DNA of 64,000 nucleotides, taken from the NCBI GenBank assembly GCA_947495125.1, contig CANLXL010000016.1, positions 1 to 64,000 on the forward strand, given 5' to 3'. The notes under the pieces were generated by a model. The model saw only the letters and a list, made by a program, of their open reading frames with translations. It did not search any database and was not told the origin of the DNA. The translations under genes were made by a program, and so were the position numbers. The DNA is from an uncultured Flaviramulus sp. Its GTDB lineage: Bacteria > Bacteroidota > Bacteroidia > Flavobacteriales > Flavobacteriaceae. Positions 53,713 to 63,264 of this stretch are shown piece by piece (position 1 is the first letter of the stretch; each line of letters starts with the position of its first letter).

Positions 53713-55137
53713 ATGAATATTTTAGTAACGGGTGCTACGGGTTATATAGGTAAGCGGCTTATTCCATTGTTATTGCATGAAGGACATACTGTTATTTGTG
53801 TTGTTAGGGATCGGCGTCGAGCCGATAAGAACTACGCAGAAGAAAAGAATGTCTATATTTTTGAAGCAGATTTTTTAAAACCTGAAACGCTTAATAATAT
53901 CCCAAAAACCATTGATGTTGCCTATTATCTTATGCATTCTATGTCTAATGCTTCAAAGGATTTTGAATCTCTGGAGGAACGCTGTGCCGTAAATTTTAAA
54001 ACCTACATCGAAACCACACAGGCCGAACAAGTCATCTACTTAAGTGGTATAACCAATGAAGAAAATCTATCGAAACACCTAAGATCAAGAAAAAATGTGG
54101 AGTCTCACCTTAAATCTGAAAGATATGCACTTACTGTATTCAAAGCCGGTATTATTGTTGGGTCTGGAAGTTCTTCTTTTGAAATTATTAGGGATTTGGT
54201 GGAAAAATTACCATTTATGATCGCTCCAAAATGGTTAAATACTAAAACTCAGCCAATCGCAGTTCGCGATGTCTTAAGCTACCTTACACGGGCGGCTGGT
54301 AACAAACGAATATATCATAAAACCTATGATATTTTCGGACCAAAAATTATTACCTATAAAGACATGCTTGAACAATTTGCTGAAGTTCGCAAATTTAAAC
54401 GATACATCATTACCGTTCCGGTGATGACTCCAAAATTATCATCATACTGGTTGTACTTTGTTACCTCTACATCATATAAACTAGCAACCTCTTTGGTAGA
54501 TAGTATGGGGGTTCAAATCATTGGGAAATCAAGCAATATAAACAGAATTCTTAATGTCAATCCCATAACGTATAAGGAGGCCGTTGCCTTAGCTTTCAAA
54601 AAAATTGAACAGAACAGTATTGTGTCAAGTTGGAAGGATTCTATTGTTAGTAGTGGTAAATTACGGGCGCGTTTACACAAATATGTAAATGTCCCGAAAT
54701 TCGGATGCTTTAAAGACTACAAAGAGTACCCTATTGCAGATGCAAAACATACCACAGAAAAAATTTGGAGTATTGGTGGAAAAAACGGCTGGTACTATGG
54801 TACAACTTTATGGAGACTCAGAGGATACATTGATAAACTCTTTGGAGGTATTGGCCTAAGAAGAGGACGTACAAGCCCCACAGAACTGGATGTAGGCGAT
54901 GCCCTAGATTTTTGGCGTGTAATTTTTGCAGATAAAACGAAACAAAAATTGCTACTCTATGCAGAAATGCGCTTACCCGGAGAAGCTTGGCTCGAGTTCA
55001 AAATTGAAAATAAAATGCTAAAACAAACGGCCACATTTAGACCTCGCGGACTTTGGGGACGTTTATATTGGTATAGCGCACTACCCTTTCATGGTTATAT
55101 ATTTAATGGCATGGTTAGAAAACTTTCTGAGGCTTAA
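53713..55137 (+). CDS. SDR family protein with DUF2867
   Basis: 474 residues. An atypical SDR with the nucleotide motif LVTGATGYIGKRLIPLLLHE at the N-terminus and SGITNEE in the active-site region; the C-terminal third is DUF2867 (NGWYYGTTLWRLRGYIDKLF, then LDVGDALDFWRVIF). Such proteins are regularly found beside photolyases and SRPBCC proteins in light-responsive clusters. The substrate is unknown. The promoter motif directly upstream recurs before the small gene at 55241. Confidence 0.87.
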   Translation: MNILVTGATGYIGKRLIPLLLHEGHTVICVVRDRRRADKNYAEEKNVYIFEADFLKPETLNNIPKTIDVAYYLMHSMSNASKDFESLEERCAVNFKTYIETTQAEQVIYLSGITNEENLSKHLRSRKNVESHLKSERYALTVFKAGIIVGSGSSSFEIIRDLVEKLPFMIAPKWLNTKTQPIAVRDVLSYLTRAAGNKRIYHKTYDIFGPKIITYKDMLEQFAEVRKFKRYIITVPVMTPKLSSYWLYFVTSTSYKLATSLVDSMGVQIIGKSSNINRILNVNPITYKEAVALAFKKIEQNSIVSSWKDSIVSSGKLRARLHKYVNVPKFGCFKDYKEYPIADAKHTTEKIWSIGGKNGWYYGTTLWRLRGYIDKLFGGIGLRRGRTSPTELDVGDALDFWRVIFADKTKQKLLLYAEMRLPGEAWLEFKIENKMLKQTATFRPRGLWGRLYWYSALPFHGYIFNGMVRKLSEA

Positions 55138-55165
55138 TAAATAAAACTTATAGAGGTATAAATTA

Positions 55166-55212
55166 TTTTGTAGAACTTATTTAAATAAAAAGTTGGACAA
55201 TTAATATATTTG
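55166..55212 (+). promoter_or_regulatory. Promoter-operator shared by the photolyase cluster, copy 2
   Basis: Near-copy of 53649-53695: agttggaca then a perfect -7 box tatatttg ending 28 bases before the ATG at 55241. A shared activator or repressor for both promoters is likely. Confidence 0.55.
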
Positions 55213-55240
55213 AGTTATAGAATTATAAAGTATTTATATT

Positions 55241-55465
55241 ATGGATTTAATTGATAGAGCATTAGAATTTGAACAAAGAAAAAGAAGATCACTATCTACG
55301 AGTGATAGAGTAAAAATATCACGAGAAGCTAAGGCTTTAATTTTAGATTTGAATCAAATCTATAAAGTGAAAAAGGATCAAAAAATTATGGACATTATGA
55401 AACGTCTAACCGTAATTAAGCGCAAAGTGGAAAAGCGTTTAAAAGGTGCTCCTTTAACCGCATAG
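55241..55465 (+). CDS. Small basic helical protein in the photolyase cluster
   Basis: 74 residues with high Lys/Arg content and predicted helices (DRALEFEQRKRRSLSTSDRV, then DLNQIYKVKKDQKIMDIMKR). It has no recognised domain. It has its own copy of the cluster promoter and precedes tspO by about 90 bases. It could be a small regulator or an RNA-binding protein; the role is unknown. Confidence 0.65.
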   Translation: MDLIDRALEFEQRKRRSLSTSDRVKISREAKALILDLNQIYKVKKDQKIMDIMKRLTVIKRKVEKRLKGAPLTA

Positions 55466-55554
55466 AACATATAATGCGAACTAATAATAAAGGCTTTAAT
55501 TTTTCAAAGTCTTTGTTGTTATTCACATGAGTAGCACGATTAAATATCTAAATC

Positions 55555-56016
55555 ATGACTTTGTTTAAATACATCATCCTTTTCCTATTTATAAATTTTG
55601 GAGCGCTAGCCATCGGCAATTGGCTTATGGATAATGGTCCTCAAACGGTATGGTACATCGGTTTAAACAAGGCACCCTGGACGCCCCCGGGTTGGTTTTT
55701 TGGTTTTGCCTGGACTACTATTATGATATGTTTTTCGATCTATATGGCGTACCTGTTTAAAATAGTTCCAAATACGAAGCTTAAAACATTATTTACATTT
55801 CAATTTATTTTCAACATTGCATGGGGTTACATTTTTTTCGATTTACAATTAACGGTTCTTGGATTAATCTGTATTGTTTTATTGACCTTGATCGTTTCAA
55901 AATTTTTAGTAGATTATCAAAAAGTTTTAAAAGCAAAAACTATTTTAATTCTCCCCTACTTTATTTGGATTTGTGTAGCGACTTCGCTCAACCTTTATAT
56001 TGTCATTTATAATTAA
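55555..56016 (+). CDS. tspO: TspO/MBR family membrane protein
   Basis: 153 residues with five membrane helices. The conserved NKAPWTPPGWFFGFAWTTI motif is the TspO signature. TspO binds porphyrins and is linked to light and oxidative stress in bacteria. The stop codon is followed at once by the ATG of the SRPBCC gene, so the two are coupled. Confidence 0.9.
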   Translation: MTLFKYIILFLFINFGALAIGNWLMDNGPQTVWYIGLNKAPWTPPGWFFGFAWTTIMICFSIYMAYLFKIVPNTKLKTLFTFQFIFNIAWGYIFFDLQLTVLGLICIVLLTLIVSKFLVDYQKVLKAKTILILPYFIWICVATSLNLYIVIYN

Positions 56017-56517
56017 ATGAAAATTTATCGTTTACATAAAAAACAAAATCTACCTATTTCGGTTGATCGCGCCTGGGGTTTTTTATCGGATCCCAAAAAC
56101 TTAAAAACAATAACCCCGGATTATATGGGCTTTCATATTTTATCCGGTGCGGATAGAGCGATGTATGCAGGACAAATCATTCAATACGTGGTAACCCCTA
56201 TTTTAGGAATAAAGACCAAATGGGTCACAGAAATTACACATATTACCAATAAACAGTATTTTGTTGATGAACAACGTTTCGGTCCTTACGCGCTTTGGCA
56301 TCATAAACATTTTATAAAAGAGATAAAGGGCGGTGTAGAAATGGAGGATATTGTTGATTATAAAGTGCCTTTTGGTTTTCTTGGACAATGGATGCATCCT
56401 ATTTTAGTTGAACCTAAATTGAACGAAATTTTCAATTACAGAACGAAAAAATTAGAAGCCCTTTTCGGAAAATACGAATCTAACATTCCGAATGACAAGA
56501 ATGACAGACCCCATTAA
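56017..56517 (+). CDS. SRPBCC family protein
   Basis: 166 residues of the START/SRPBCC (ligand-binding helix-grip) fold: LPISVDRAWGFLSDPKNLKT at the start, then DIVDYKVPFGFLGQWMHPIL. Homologues annotated as cell-division inhibitors are found next to photolyases. It overlaps the photolyase gene by 26 bases, giving translational coupling. Confidence 0.87.
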   Translation: MKIYRLHKKQNLPISVDRAWGFLSDPKNLKTITPDYMGFHILSGADRAMYAGQIIQYVVTPILGIKTKWVTEITHITNKQYFVDEQRFGPYALWHHKHFIKEIKGGVEMEDIVDYKVPFGFLGQWMHPILVEPKLNEIFNYRTKKLEALFGKYESNIPNDKNDRPH

Positions 56518-57805
56518 CATATTCTGGTTTCGCAGAGATTTAAGATTAAATGATAATCACGGATTGTTTGAAGCCTTAAATGGAAGCAGCAAAGTCCTCC
56601 CTATATTCATTTTTGACACTGAAATATTGGATATGCTCCCAAAAAATGATGCCCGCGTAATCTTTATCCATAATACACTTCAAAGGATTAACACCGAACT
56701 TAAAAATTCCCATAACAGTGGTATTGCTATGTTCTATGGTAATCCAATATCGGTTTTCGAACAATTAATGAAAAACTATAAGCTACAAACAGTGTATACC
56801 AACCACGATTACGAACCCTATGCCAGAGCAAGAGACTCAAAAATAAAAACACTGCTGAACGAGAATGGTGTGGCATTCAAAACCTTTAAAGATCAGGTCA
56901 TTTTTGAAAAAGATGATATCGTTAAAAGTGATGGTAAGCCTTACTTAGTTTACACGCCTTATATGAAACGCTGGAAAGAAGCGCTTAGAAATAATACCGT
57001 AAAAAATTTCGATACCTCAAAATTATTAAAGGGTTTAATGCCTAGCGAATCCCTTCCGAACTTAAGTCTTTCGGATATCGGCTTTGAAAACACTCTGAAA
57101 CCAATAGGACCCTATAAATTAACTTCAGAATTAATACAAGATTACGAAGCCAAAAGAAACTTCCCTGCTCTGGATAGCACCTCAAAATTGGGACCTCATT
57201 TACGCTTTGGTACGGTAAGTATTCGGCAAATAGTCAAAAAAGCAAAAACTGAATATCAAGACACATTTTTACAAGAATTAATATGGCGAGAATTCTTTAT
57301 GCAAATACTTTGGCACTTCCCAAAAACTCAAACACAAAGCTTTAAACCTAAATACGACCGTATGGTGTGGAGAAATAATGAAGAGGAGTTTAAACTATGG
57401 TGTGAAGGAAAAACAGGTTATCCCATGGTTGATGCCGGGATGCGGCAATTAAACAAAACAGGTTTTATGCACAACCGCGTGCGCATGGTGGTTGGGAGTT
57501 TTTTATGCAAACACCTGCTTATCGATTGGCGCTGGGGTGAAGCATATTTCGCCAAAAAACTTCACGATTACGATATGGCAAGCAATATAGGAAACTGGCA
57601 ATGGGTGGCAGGCTGTGGCGTAGATGCTGCGCCTTATTTTAGAATTTTCAACCCAACTTCCCAGATTCAAAAATTTGACAAGAACTTCAACTACATAAAA
57701 CAATGGTGTCCCGATTTTCAGGAATTGACCTACCCTGTACCCATTATCGATCATAAATTGGCCAGAATACGTTGTTTAAACGCTTACAGGGAAGCTCTCA
57801 ATTAA
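56492..57805 (+). CDS. Deoxyribodipyrimidine photolyase (class I CPD type)
   Basis: 437 residues. The N-terminal antenna domain starts INIFWFRRDLRLNDNHGLFE; the FAD domain holds LIWREFFMQILWHFP, GYPMVDAGMRQLNKTGFMHN, NWQWVAGCGVDAAPYFRIFN with the Trp/Asn contacts of the flavin. It repairs UV-made pyrimidine dimers using light. The start at 56492 or the ATG three codons later are both possible. It is the last gene of a light-responsive operon with TspO and SRPBCC. Confidence 0.92.
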   Translation: MTRMTDPINIFWFRRDLRLNDNHGLFEALNGSSKVLPIFIFDTEILDMLPKNDARVIFIHNTLQRINTELKNSHNSGIAMFYGNPISVFEQLMKNYKLQTVYTNHDYEPYARARDSKIKTLLNENGVAFKTFKDQVIFEKDDIVKSDGKPYLVYTPYMKRWKEALRNNTVKNFDTSKLLKGLMPSESLPNLSLSDIGFENTLKPIGPYKLTSELIQDYEAKRNFPALDSTSKLGPHLRFGTVSIRQIVKKAKTEYQDTFLQELIWREFFMQILWHFPKTQTQSFKPKYDRMVWRNNEEEFKLWCEGKTGYPMVDAGMRQLNKTGFMHNRVRMVVGSFLCKHLLIDWRWGEAYFAKKLHDYDMASNIGNWQWVAGCGVDAAPYFRIFNPTSQIQKFDKNFNYIKQWCPDFQELTYPVPIIDHKLARIRCLNAYREALN

Positions 57806-57880
57806 AACAATAACATTTATTTAATACAATCGAATTACATATTTGCTTAAATTTAATTCTTAATTAAAAACAGCAGAATT

Positions 57881-58240
57881 ATGAATACTCAAGATGTAGC
57901 AAACCGTTTAGTAGACATGTGCAGACAAGGCCAAAACCTAGAGGCTATTGAAGAACTCTATGGAGACAATGTGAATAGTCGTGAAATGCCGGGGTATCCT
58001 GAAGAATTAGTTTCGGGTAAACAAAATGTATGGAACAAAAGCAAGCAATGGCTAGATAATGTACAAGAATTTCATGGTGGAGAGATTAGTGATCCTATAG
58101 TAGCCGGCGATCATTTTACCTGTAAAATGGCATTCGACGTGACCTTTAAAGATCGTGGCAGACAGCACATGGAAGAGGTTTGTGTATTTGAAGTAAACGA
58201 TGGAAAAATTGTAAATGAACAGTTCTTTTATACGATGTAA
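57881..58240 (+). CDS. SnoaL-like domain protein
   Basis: 119 residues of the SnoaL/NTF2-like cone fold: CRQGQNLEAIEELYGDNVNS, then MAFDVTFKDRGRQHMEEVCV and VFEVNDGKIVNEQFFY. The catalytic role, if any, is unknown. It lies 75 bases after the photolyase gene and ends before a strong terminator. Confidence 0.82.
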   Translation: MNTQDVANRLVDMCRQGQNLEAIEELYGDNVNSREMPGYPEELVSGKQNVWNKSKQWLDNVQEFHGGEISDPIVAGDHFTCKMAFDVTFKDRGRQHMEEVCVFEVNDGKIVNEQFFYTM

Positions 58241-58262
58241 ACGATCTTGGGATAACTCCAAT

Positions 58263-58299
58263 AAAAAAAGCAACGATCTATTTGATCGTTGCTTTTTTT
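58263..58299. terminator. Bidirectional terminator
   Basis: A 16-base perfect inverted repeat (58263-58278 / 58284-58299) with a five-base loop; seven A flank one side and seven T the other, so it can stop both the SnoaL gene and the convergent murA gene. Confidence 0.92.
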
Positions 58300-58317
58300 A
58301 TATAAGCTCTTAGGGCT

Positions 58318-59625
58318 TTAAACCCTTTCAATCTTAGCCCCGATGGCGCGTAAACGCTCATCAATATTTTCATAACCGCGATCTATTTGCTCTATATTTT
58401 GAATCGTGGAGGTTCCCTTTGCAGATAATGCCGCTATAAGCAGTGAAACTCCGGCACGAATATCCGGTGATGTCATGGTGGTTGCTTTTAAAGTGGATTT
58501 AAAATCATGTCCGATAACGGTCGCCCGGTGTGGATCACAGAGTATGATTTTTGCCCCCATATCAATCAGTTTATCAACAAAGAACAAGCGGCTTTCAAAC
58601 ATTTTTTGGTGGACCAAAACACTGCCTCGTGCTTGCGTCGCTACAACCAAAATAATGCTTAATAAATCTGGTGTAAACCCGGGCCATGGGGCGTCAGAGA
58701 TCGTTAAAATAGAACCATCTATAAAACTTTGTATCTCGTAACCATCCGTGTGTGCCGGAATATGAATATTGTCTCCTTGTCTTTCAACAGTGATTCCCAG
58801 TTTTCTAAATACATTAGGAATAACACCTAAATCATCCCAACTAACATTGGTAATGGTCAGTTCGCTTTTAGTCATCGCAGCCAAACCTATCCAACTACCA
58901 ATTTCAATCATATCTGGCAACATGCGGTGCTCGGTACCTCCCAAGTTTTCAACACCATCAATAATCAATAGATTCGAACCTACCCCACTAATTTTCGCCC
59001 CCATTCTATTCAGCATCTTACATAATTGCTGTAAATAAGGCTCGCAAGCTGCGTTATAAATCGAGGTTTGCCCTTTGGCCAAAACAGCAGCCATAACAAT
59101 ATTGGCTGTTCCCGTTACAGACGCTTCTTCTAGAAGCATGTATGTTCCTTTTAATGAATCGGCTTCAACACCATAAAACTGTTCCTCTCTACTATATCGA
59201 AATTTAGCCCCTAGTTTGATAAGTCCTTCAAAATGAGTATCTAATCGTCGTCGTCCTATTTTATCACCACCCGGTTTCGGGATATATCCTTTCCCAAAAC
59301 GGGCCAATAACGGACCAACGATCATAATCGAACCGCGAAGACCTTTCCCGTCTTCTTTGAATTCAGGAGATTCTAAATACTCTAAGTTGAGGTTATCTGC
59401 TTGAAACGTATAAGTGCCATGAGACAGCTTTTCAACTTTAACACCCAGTTTTTTCAATAAACTAATCAACTTGTTAACATCTACAATATCAGGAATGTTA
59501 TGAATTGTGACCAGTTCCGGAGTTAATAAAATTGCACATAAAATTTGTAGTGCTTCATTTTTTGCACCTTGAGGTTGGATTTTACCTTTGAGCCGGTGAC
59601 CACCTTCAATTTTAAATGTTCCCAT
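58318..59625 (-). CDS. murA: UDP-N-acetylglucosamine 1-carboxyvinyltransferase MurA
   Basis: 435 residues with the EPSP-synthase-like repeat barrel. It starts peptidoglycan synthesis by adding enolpyruvate to UDP-GlcNAc. LKGKIQPQGAKNEALQILCA gives the conserved Lys-Asn and GRRRLDTHFEGLIKLGA follows. In the active-site loop the usual GGC reads PKPGGDKIGRRR, with Asp121 in place of the catalytic Cys; such enzymes are known to resist fosfomycin. It forms a likely operon with the DUF4290 gene eight bases upstream. Confidence 0.95.
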   Translation of the reverse strand: MGTFKIEGGHRLKGKIQPQGAKNEALQILCAILLTPELVTIHNIPDIVDVNKLISLLKKLGVKVEKLSHGTYTFQADNLNLEYLESPEFKEDGKGLRGSIMIVGPLLARFGKGYIPKPGGDKIGRRRLDTHFEGLIKLGAKFRYSREEQFYGVEADSLKGTYMLLEEASVTGTANIVMAAVLAKGQTSIYNAACEPYLQQLCKMLNRMGAKISGVGSNLLIIDGVENLGGTEHRMLPDMIEIGSWIGLAAMTKSELTITNVSWDDLGVIPNVFRKLGITVERQGDNIHIPAHTDGYEIQSFIDGSILTISDAPWPGFTPDLLSIILVVATQARGSVLVHQKMFESRLFFVDKLIDMGAKIILCDPHRATVIGHDFKSTLKATTMTSPDIRAGVSLLIAALSAKGTSTIQNIEQIDRGYENIDERLRAIGAKIERV

Positions 59626-59633
59626 ACGAATAC

Positions 59634-60275
59634 CTAGTAGCGTTTTCTTTTATTAGAATTTTTCTTCTGGTGCCCTCCTTTTTTATTGCTACTGTACTTC
59701 GTTTTAGTACGCATTAAACTCGTAGATTCTGAAAGGTTTTCTTCCGAATTTCTCAAATCAATTTTACCATTGGATAATTCGAACAAATGATTAAAAATAA
59801 CAGCATCTTCAACCGTATCTTTATTCCAGTTTAAAAAACACTTTTTCATGTGGTTCGCAATAGTAAAGGTCAATGCTTCTTTAAGCTCTCCTGCTTCCCA
59901 GGTATTAGCTACGTCGATCATCGTTTTAATATTGTTTCCATAAAAACGATACTTAGGGAAGTTTTGAGGATACTTTAAAGGCTCCGGACGTTCTTCAAAA
60001 AGTTCTTTTGTGGGCTTATCGAAAGGGGAATCAACATCCAATTCAAAATTGGACATTATAAAAAGTTGGTCCCATAATTTATGCTGAAAATCGGGAACAT
60101 CTCTTAGATGAGGTTGCATATTACCCATTACGGAAATAATCGCTTTTGCCAAATTATTACGTTCCTCCTTCGATTCTATGGTCTTAACATGGTTGATCAT
60201 TTTCTGCATATGACGTCCATATTCCGGAATGATTAAATGTTCACGTTCTGTGTTATATTCTAAATCGTCTATCAA
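59634..60275 (-). CDS. DUF4290 family protein
   Basis: 213 residues. DDLEYNTEREHLIIPEYGRH and QKMINHVKTIESKEERN are the conserved N-terminal blocks of DUF4290, a Bacteroidota family usually next to murA. The start is a TTG: family homology begins at this codon, and no ATG lies between it and the in-frame stop upstream. The C-terminus is Lys/Asn-rich and probably disordered (KGGHQKKNSNKRKRY). Its role is unknown. Confidence 0.87.
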   Translation of the reverse strand: MIDDLEYNTEREHLIIPEYGRHMQKMINHVKTIESKEERNNLAKAIISVMGNMQPHLRDVPDFQHKLWDQLFIMSNFELDVDSPFDKPTKELFEERPEPLKYPQNFPKYRFYGNNIKTMIDVANTWEAGELKEALTFTIANHMKKCFLNWNKDTVEDAVIFNHLFELSNGKIDLRNSEENLSESTSLMRTKTKYSSNKKGGHQKKNSNKRKRY

Positions 60276-60343
60276 AATAAATGTGTAGAGTTATTTTATT
60301 ATTTGCATGTAGTTGTTATGCCTGCGCAAAATACAAAAAAAAA

Positions 60344-60637
60344 CTAAAGACTTATCACGCCTTCAACTTTTTCTGCCACTTCTTTGTACTTTTCGATTAC
60401 CGCATCCGGGTTTCGCATAAGCAGGTTCACGGAAACACTGGTGTATTTGCCATTTTTAGAGGCGATGGTATTAATAACGGCACCCATATTATTAAAGATA
60501 GCTTCTAATTTTGCTATTTTTTTATTGTCGGTTTTAACAATAAATTTATATAAATATTCTGCAGGCCAATTTGCTGTTTCTCGTAGCTGCTCTTTTAGTT
60601 TTTCGTAAAATTCTTCTGAATTTGGAGGTGTGCTCAT
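60344..60637 (-). CDS. DUF493 family protein
   Basis: 97 residues. The fold of DUF493 (YbeD type) is seen in WPAEYLYKFIVKTDNKKIAK, then KYTSVSVNLLMRNPDAVIEK. It is a small alpha/beta ACT-like protein of unknown role. It is separated by about 70 bases from the DUF4290 gene, on the same strand, and is divergent from the NTPase gene. Confidence 0.87.
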   Translation of the reverse strand: MSTPPNSEEFYEKLKEQLRETANWPAEYLYKFIVKTDNKKIAKLEAIFNNMGAVINTIASKNGKYTSVSVNLLMRNPDAVIEKYKEVAEKVEGVISL

Positions 60638-60688
60638 AATTATTTGATAAGTTGCAAAGATACTGTTTAGTTTGTATTTTTTTTATAC

Positions 60689-61267
60689 ATGTTAAATTCC
60701 GATTTTTGTATCCAAAATAAAGTACGTTTGAAGTCTAAAAAAATTGTGATCACCGGGGGGCCCGGAACAGGAAAATCTTCAATTATAAATGAATTGATTG
60801 TCAGAGGTTACACCTGTCTCGAGGAAATATCACGACAGGTCACTTTAGACGCCAAAAAAAAAGGCGTTGATCAACTGTTTTTAACAAATCCATTATTGTT
60901 TAGCGAACTGCTTTTAGATGGCAGGCAGCAACAGTATATCGAAGCTGATGAAAGCCATGCCAATATGGTTTTTTTAGATCGCGGTGTACCCGATGTTCTG
61001 GCTTATATGGATTTTATTGGTGACTCCTACCCTGAACGTTTTATTGAGGCGTGTAAGGACAGTATGTACGACTTTGCTTTTATTTTAAAACCTTGGCAAG
61101 ACATTTATATAAGTGATAATGAACGCTATGAGAGCTTTGAGCAGGCTCTGGAAATTCATGAACATTTACTAAAAACTTATCAATCGTATAATTATCAATT
61201 ATTTGATGTCCCTTTTGATACTGTCGGGAAACGTGTTGACTATATTCTTAAGGTTCTAAACATGTAA
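60689..61267 (+). CDS. AAA_28-type NTPase
   Basis: 192 residues. Walker A is VITGGPGTGKSSIINEL at residues 20-36; VFLDRGVPDVLAY is a Walker-B-like Asp segment near 95. The protein resembles the small AAA_28 ATPases of Bacteroidota with an N-terminal P-loop and a thymidylate-kinase-like body. The substrate is unknown. It lies two bases upstream of recQ and is co-transcribed. Confidence 0.85.
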   Translation: MLNSDFCIQNKVRLKSKKIVITGGPGTGKSSIINELIVRGYTCLEEISRQVTLDAKKKGVDQLFLTNPLLFSELLLDGRQQQYIEADESHANMVFLDRGVPDVLAYMDFIGDSYPERFIEACKDSMYDFAFILKPWQDIYISDNERYESFEQALEIHEHLLKTYQSYNYQLFDVPFDTVGKRVDYILKVLNM

Positions 61268-61269
61268 TT

Positions 61270-63174
61270 ATGGAACACCCCATAAACATACTCGAACGGT
61301 ATTGGAATTACACATCGTTTAAACCCGCTCAAGAGGCTATTATAAACGCCGTTCTTGAAGGTGAAGACACGTTTGCTTTACTACCAACCGGTGGTGGTAA
61401 GTCCTTGTGTTTTCAAATTCCTGCCTTGGCCAAAGATGGTATTTGTATTGTTGTTTCTCCGTTGATTGCTCTTATGAAAGATCAGGTACAACAACTTAAG
61501 AATAAAGGGATTAAAGCCATGGCTTTAACAAGCGGGATTTCATATCATGAATTAGACACGCTTTTAGACAATTGTGTTTATGGAAATTACAAGTTTCTAT
61601 ATTTATCTCCCGAGCGCTTACAACAAGAATTAGTCCAAGATCGCATTAGACTCATGCATGTGAATTTAATAGCTGTAGACGAGGCACACTGTATTTCACA
61701 ATGGGGAAGCGATTTCAGACCTTCTTATAAAAACATTAAGCTTTTGCGCCAGTTACAGCCCGGTACTAACGTTATTGCCTTAACGGCTTCAGCAAAACCG
61801 GAAGTTATAGAGGACATTACAAAAGAGCTGGACTTTATTCAACCCAGACTATTTAAGCAATCCTTTTTCAGAGCTAATTTGGCGTATATGGTTTATCATG
61901 AAGAAGATAAATATTATCGGATTGAAACCATTTTAAAAAAATATAAGGGATCATCTATTATTTATGTAAGAAATAGAAAGCTAACTTCGGAGGTGTCTTC
62001 TTTTTTAGAATCGAAAAAAATTTCAGCAACCTATTATCATGGCGGACTTTCTAATGCTGAAAAAGAGGCTAACATGAATCAATGGATCAATAACCAAAAA
62101 CAAGTCATGGTCGCTACTAACGCCTTTGGTATGGGTATTGACAAACCCGATGTAAAAACAGTGATTCATTTAAATTTACCCGAAAGCATTGAAAGTTATT
62201 TTCAGGAAGCAGGTCGTGCCGGAAGAAATGGAGATAAAGCTTTCGCTGTTATCTTAAAAAACAACAGCGATGCCGTGCTGGCTAAGAAACAGTTTTTAAA
62301 CATACTACCCCACGTGAAATTTGTTAAACAGGTCTATAGGAAACTGTGTAACTATTTTCAAGTTCCCTATGGAGAAGGTGAATATTCAACACATGATTTC
62401 GATTTCAATAGCTTTTGTCAAACATATAATTTTAGCAGCATGTTAACTTATAACGCCCTGCTTGTTTTGGACAGAAACAGTGTGGTTTCCCTATCGAGGC
62501 AATTTAAAAATAACGTTACAGTTCAATTTATGATATCGAGTCCGGCTATTTTTAACTATTTGGAAACCCATCAGGACCTCAATCTTATTGTAAAATCTAT
62601 GCTTAGAATGTACGGTGGTATTTTTGATCATCAAACCAAAGTAAACACGTTAAAAGTGGCACAGAAAGCCTCTACCTCCGAATCTAAACTCATCAATGTA
62701 TTAGAACAATTAGAAAAAGATCAGGTTATAGATTTACATTTAGGAAAAACCGATGCGCAAATTACCTTTATTTTACCTCGGGAAGATGATAAAACGATAA
62801 ATAGAATAGCAAACATTATTGAGCAACAAAACAAACTTAAACAGCAACAGGTAAGTGCGATGCTCGATTATGTGGAGAATGACACGCAATGTAAAAGTAT
62901 CCAGCTACTCACTTATTTTGGTGAGAGTCACTTAAAACCCTGTGGTATTTGTTCGGTTTGCACAAATACCAAAACAAACAGAGAACCTCAAAATTTGAAT
63001 GTTTTAAAGACAAGTATTATTGAGTTGCTGGAAAACGGAGAGCTTTCATCACGCGACCTACATGCAAATTTTGAAGCCCCGGAAGAAAGCATCAAAAACG
63101 TTTTGAAACTGCTCTTGGAACATAAGATTATAACAATTACAAAAACAAACACATATAAACTAAGTCATTTATGA
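61270..63174 (+). CDS. recQ: ATP-dependent DNA helicase RecQ
   Basis: 634 residues. Motif I is LLPTGGGKSLCFQIPAL, motif II DEAHCISQWG, motif VI EAGRAGRNGDKA; then the zinc-binding domain CKSIQLLTYFGESHLKPCGI followed by CSVC. The winged helix follows. No HRDC domain is seen, which makes this a shorter RecQ. It unwinds DNA in repair and recombination. It is preceded by an NTPase gene two bases away. Confidence 0.93.
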   Translation: MEHPINILERYWNYTSFKPAQEAIINAVLEGEDTFALLPTGGGKSLCFQIPALAKDGICIVVSPLIALMKDQVQQLKNKGIKAMALTSGISYHELDTLLDNCVYGNYKFLYLSPERLQQELVQDRIRLMHVNLIAVDEAHCISQWGSDFRPSYKNIKLLRQLQPGTNVIALTASAKPEVIEDITKELDFIQPRLFKQSFFRANLAYMVYHEEDKYYRIETILKKYKGSSIIYVRNRKLTSEVSSFLESKKISATYYHGGLSNAEKEANMNQWINNQKQVMVATNAFGMGIDKPDVKTVIHLNLPESIESYFQEAGRAGRNGDKAFAVILKNNSDAVLAKKQFLNILPHVKFVKQVYRKLCNYFQVPYGEGEYSTHDFDFNSFCQTYNFSSMLTYNALLVLDRNSVVSLSRQFKNNVTVQFMISSPAIFNYLETHQDLNLIVKSMLRMYGGIFDHQTKVNTLKVAQKASTSESKLINVLEQLEKDQVIDLHLGKTDAQITFILPREDDKTINRIANIIEQQNKLKQQQVSAMLDYVENDTQCKSIQLLTYFGESHLKPCGICSVCTNTKTNREPQNLNVLKTSIIELLENGELSSRDLHANFEAPEESIKNVLKLLLEHKIITITKTNTYKLSHL

Positions 63175-63264
63175 GGACAAACTTTACTTTAAAATTTGAA
63201 GTGAAATATATCCCATACCCAAAACGACAGAGGTATTTGACATAATAAAAACAAACATCAACAG

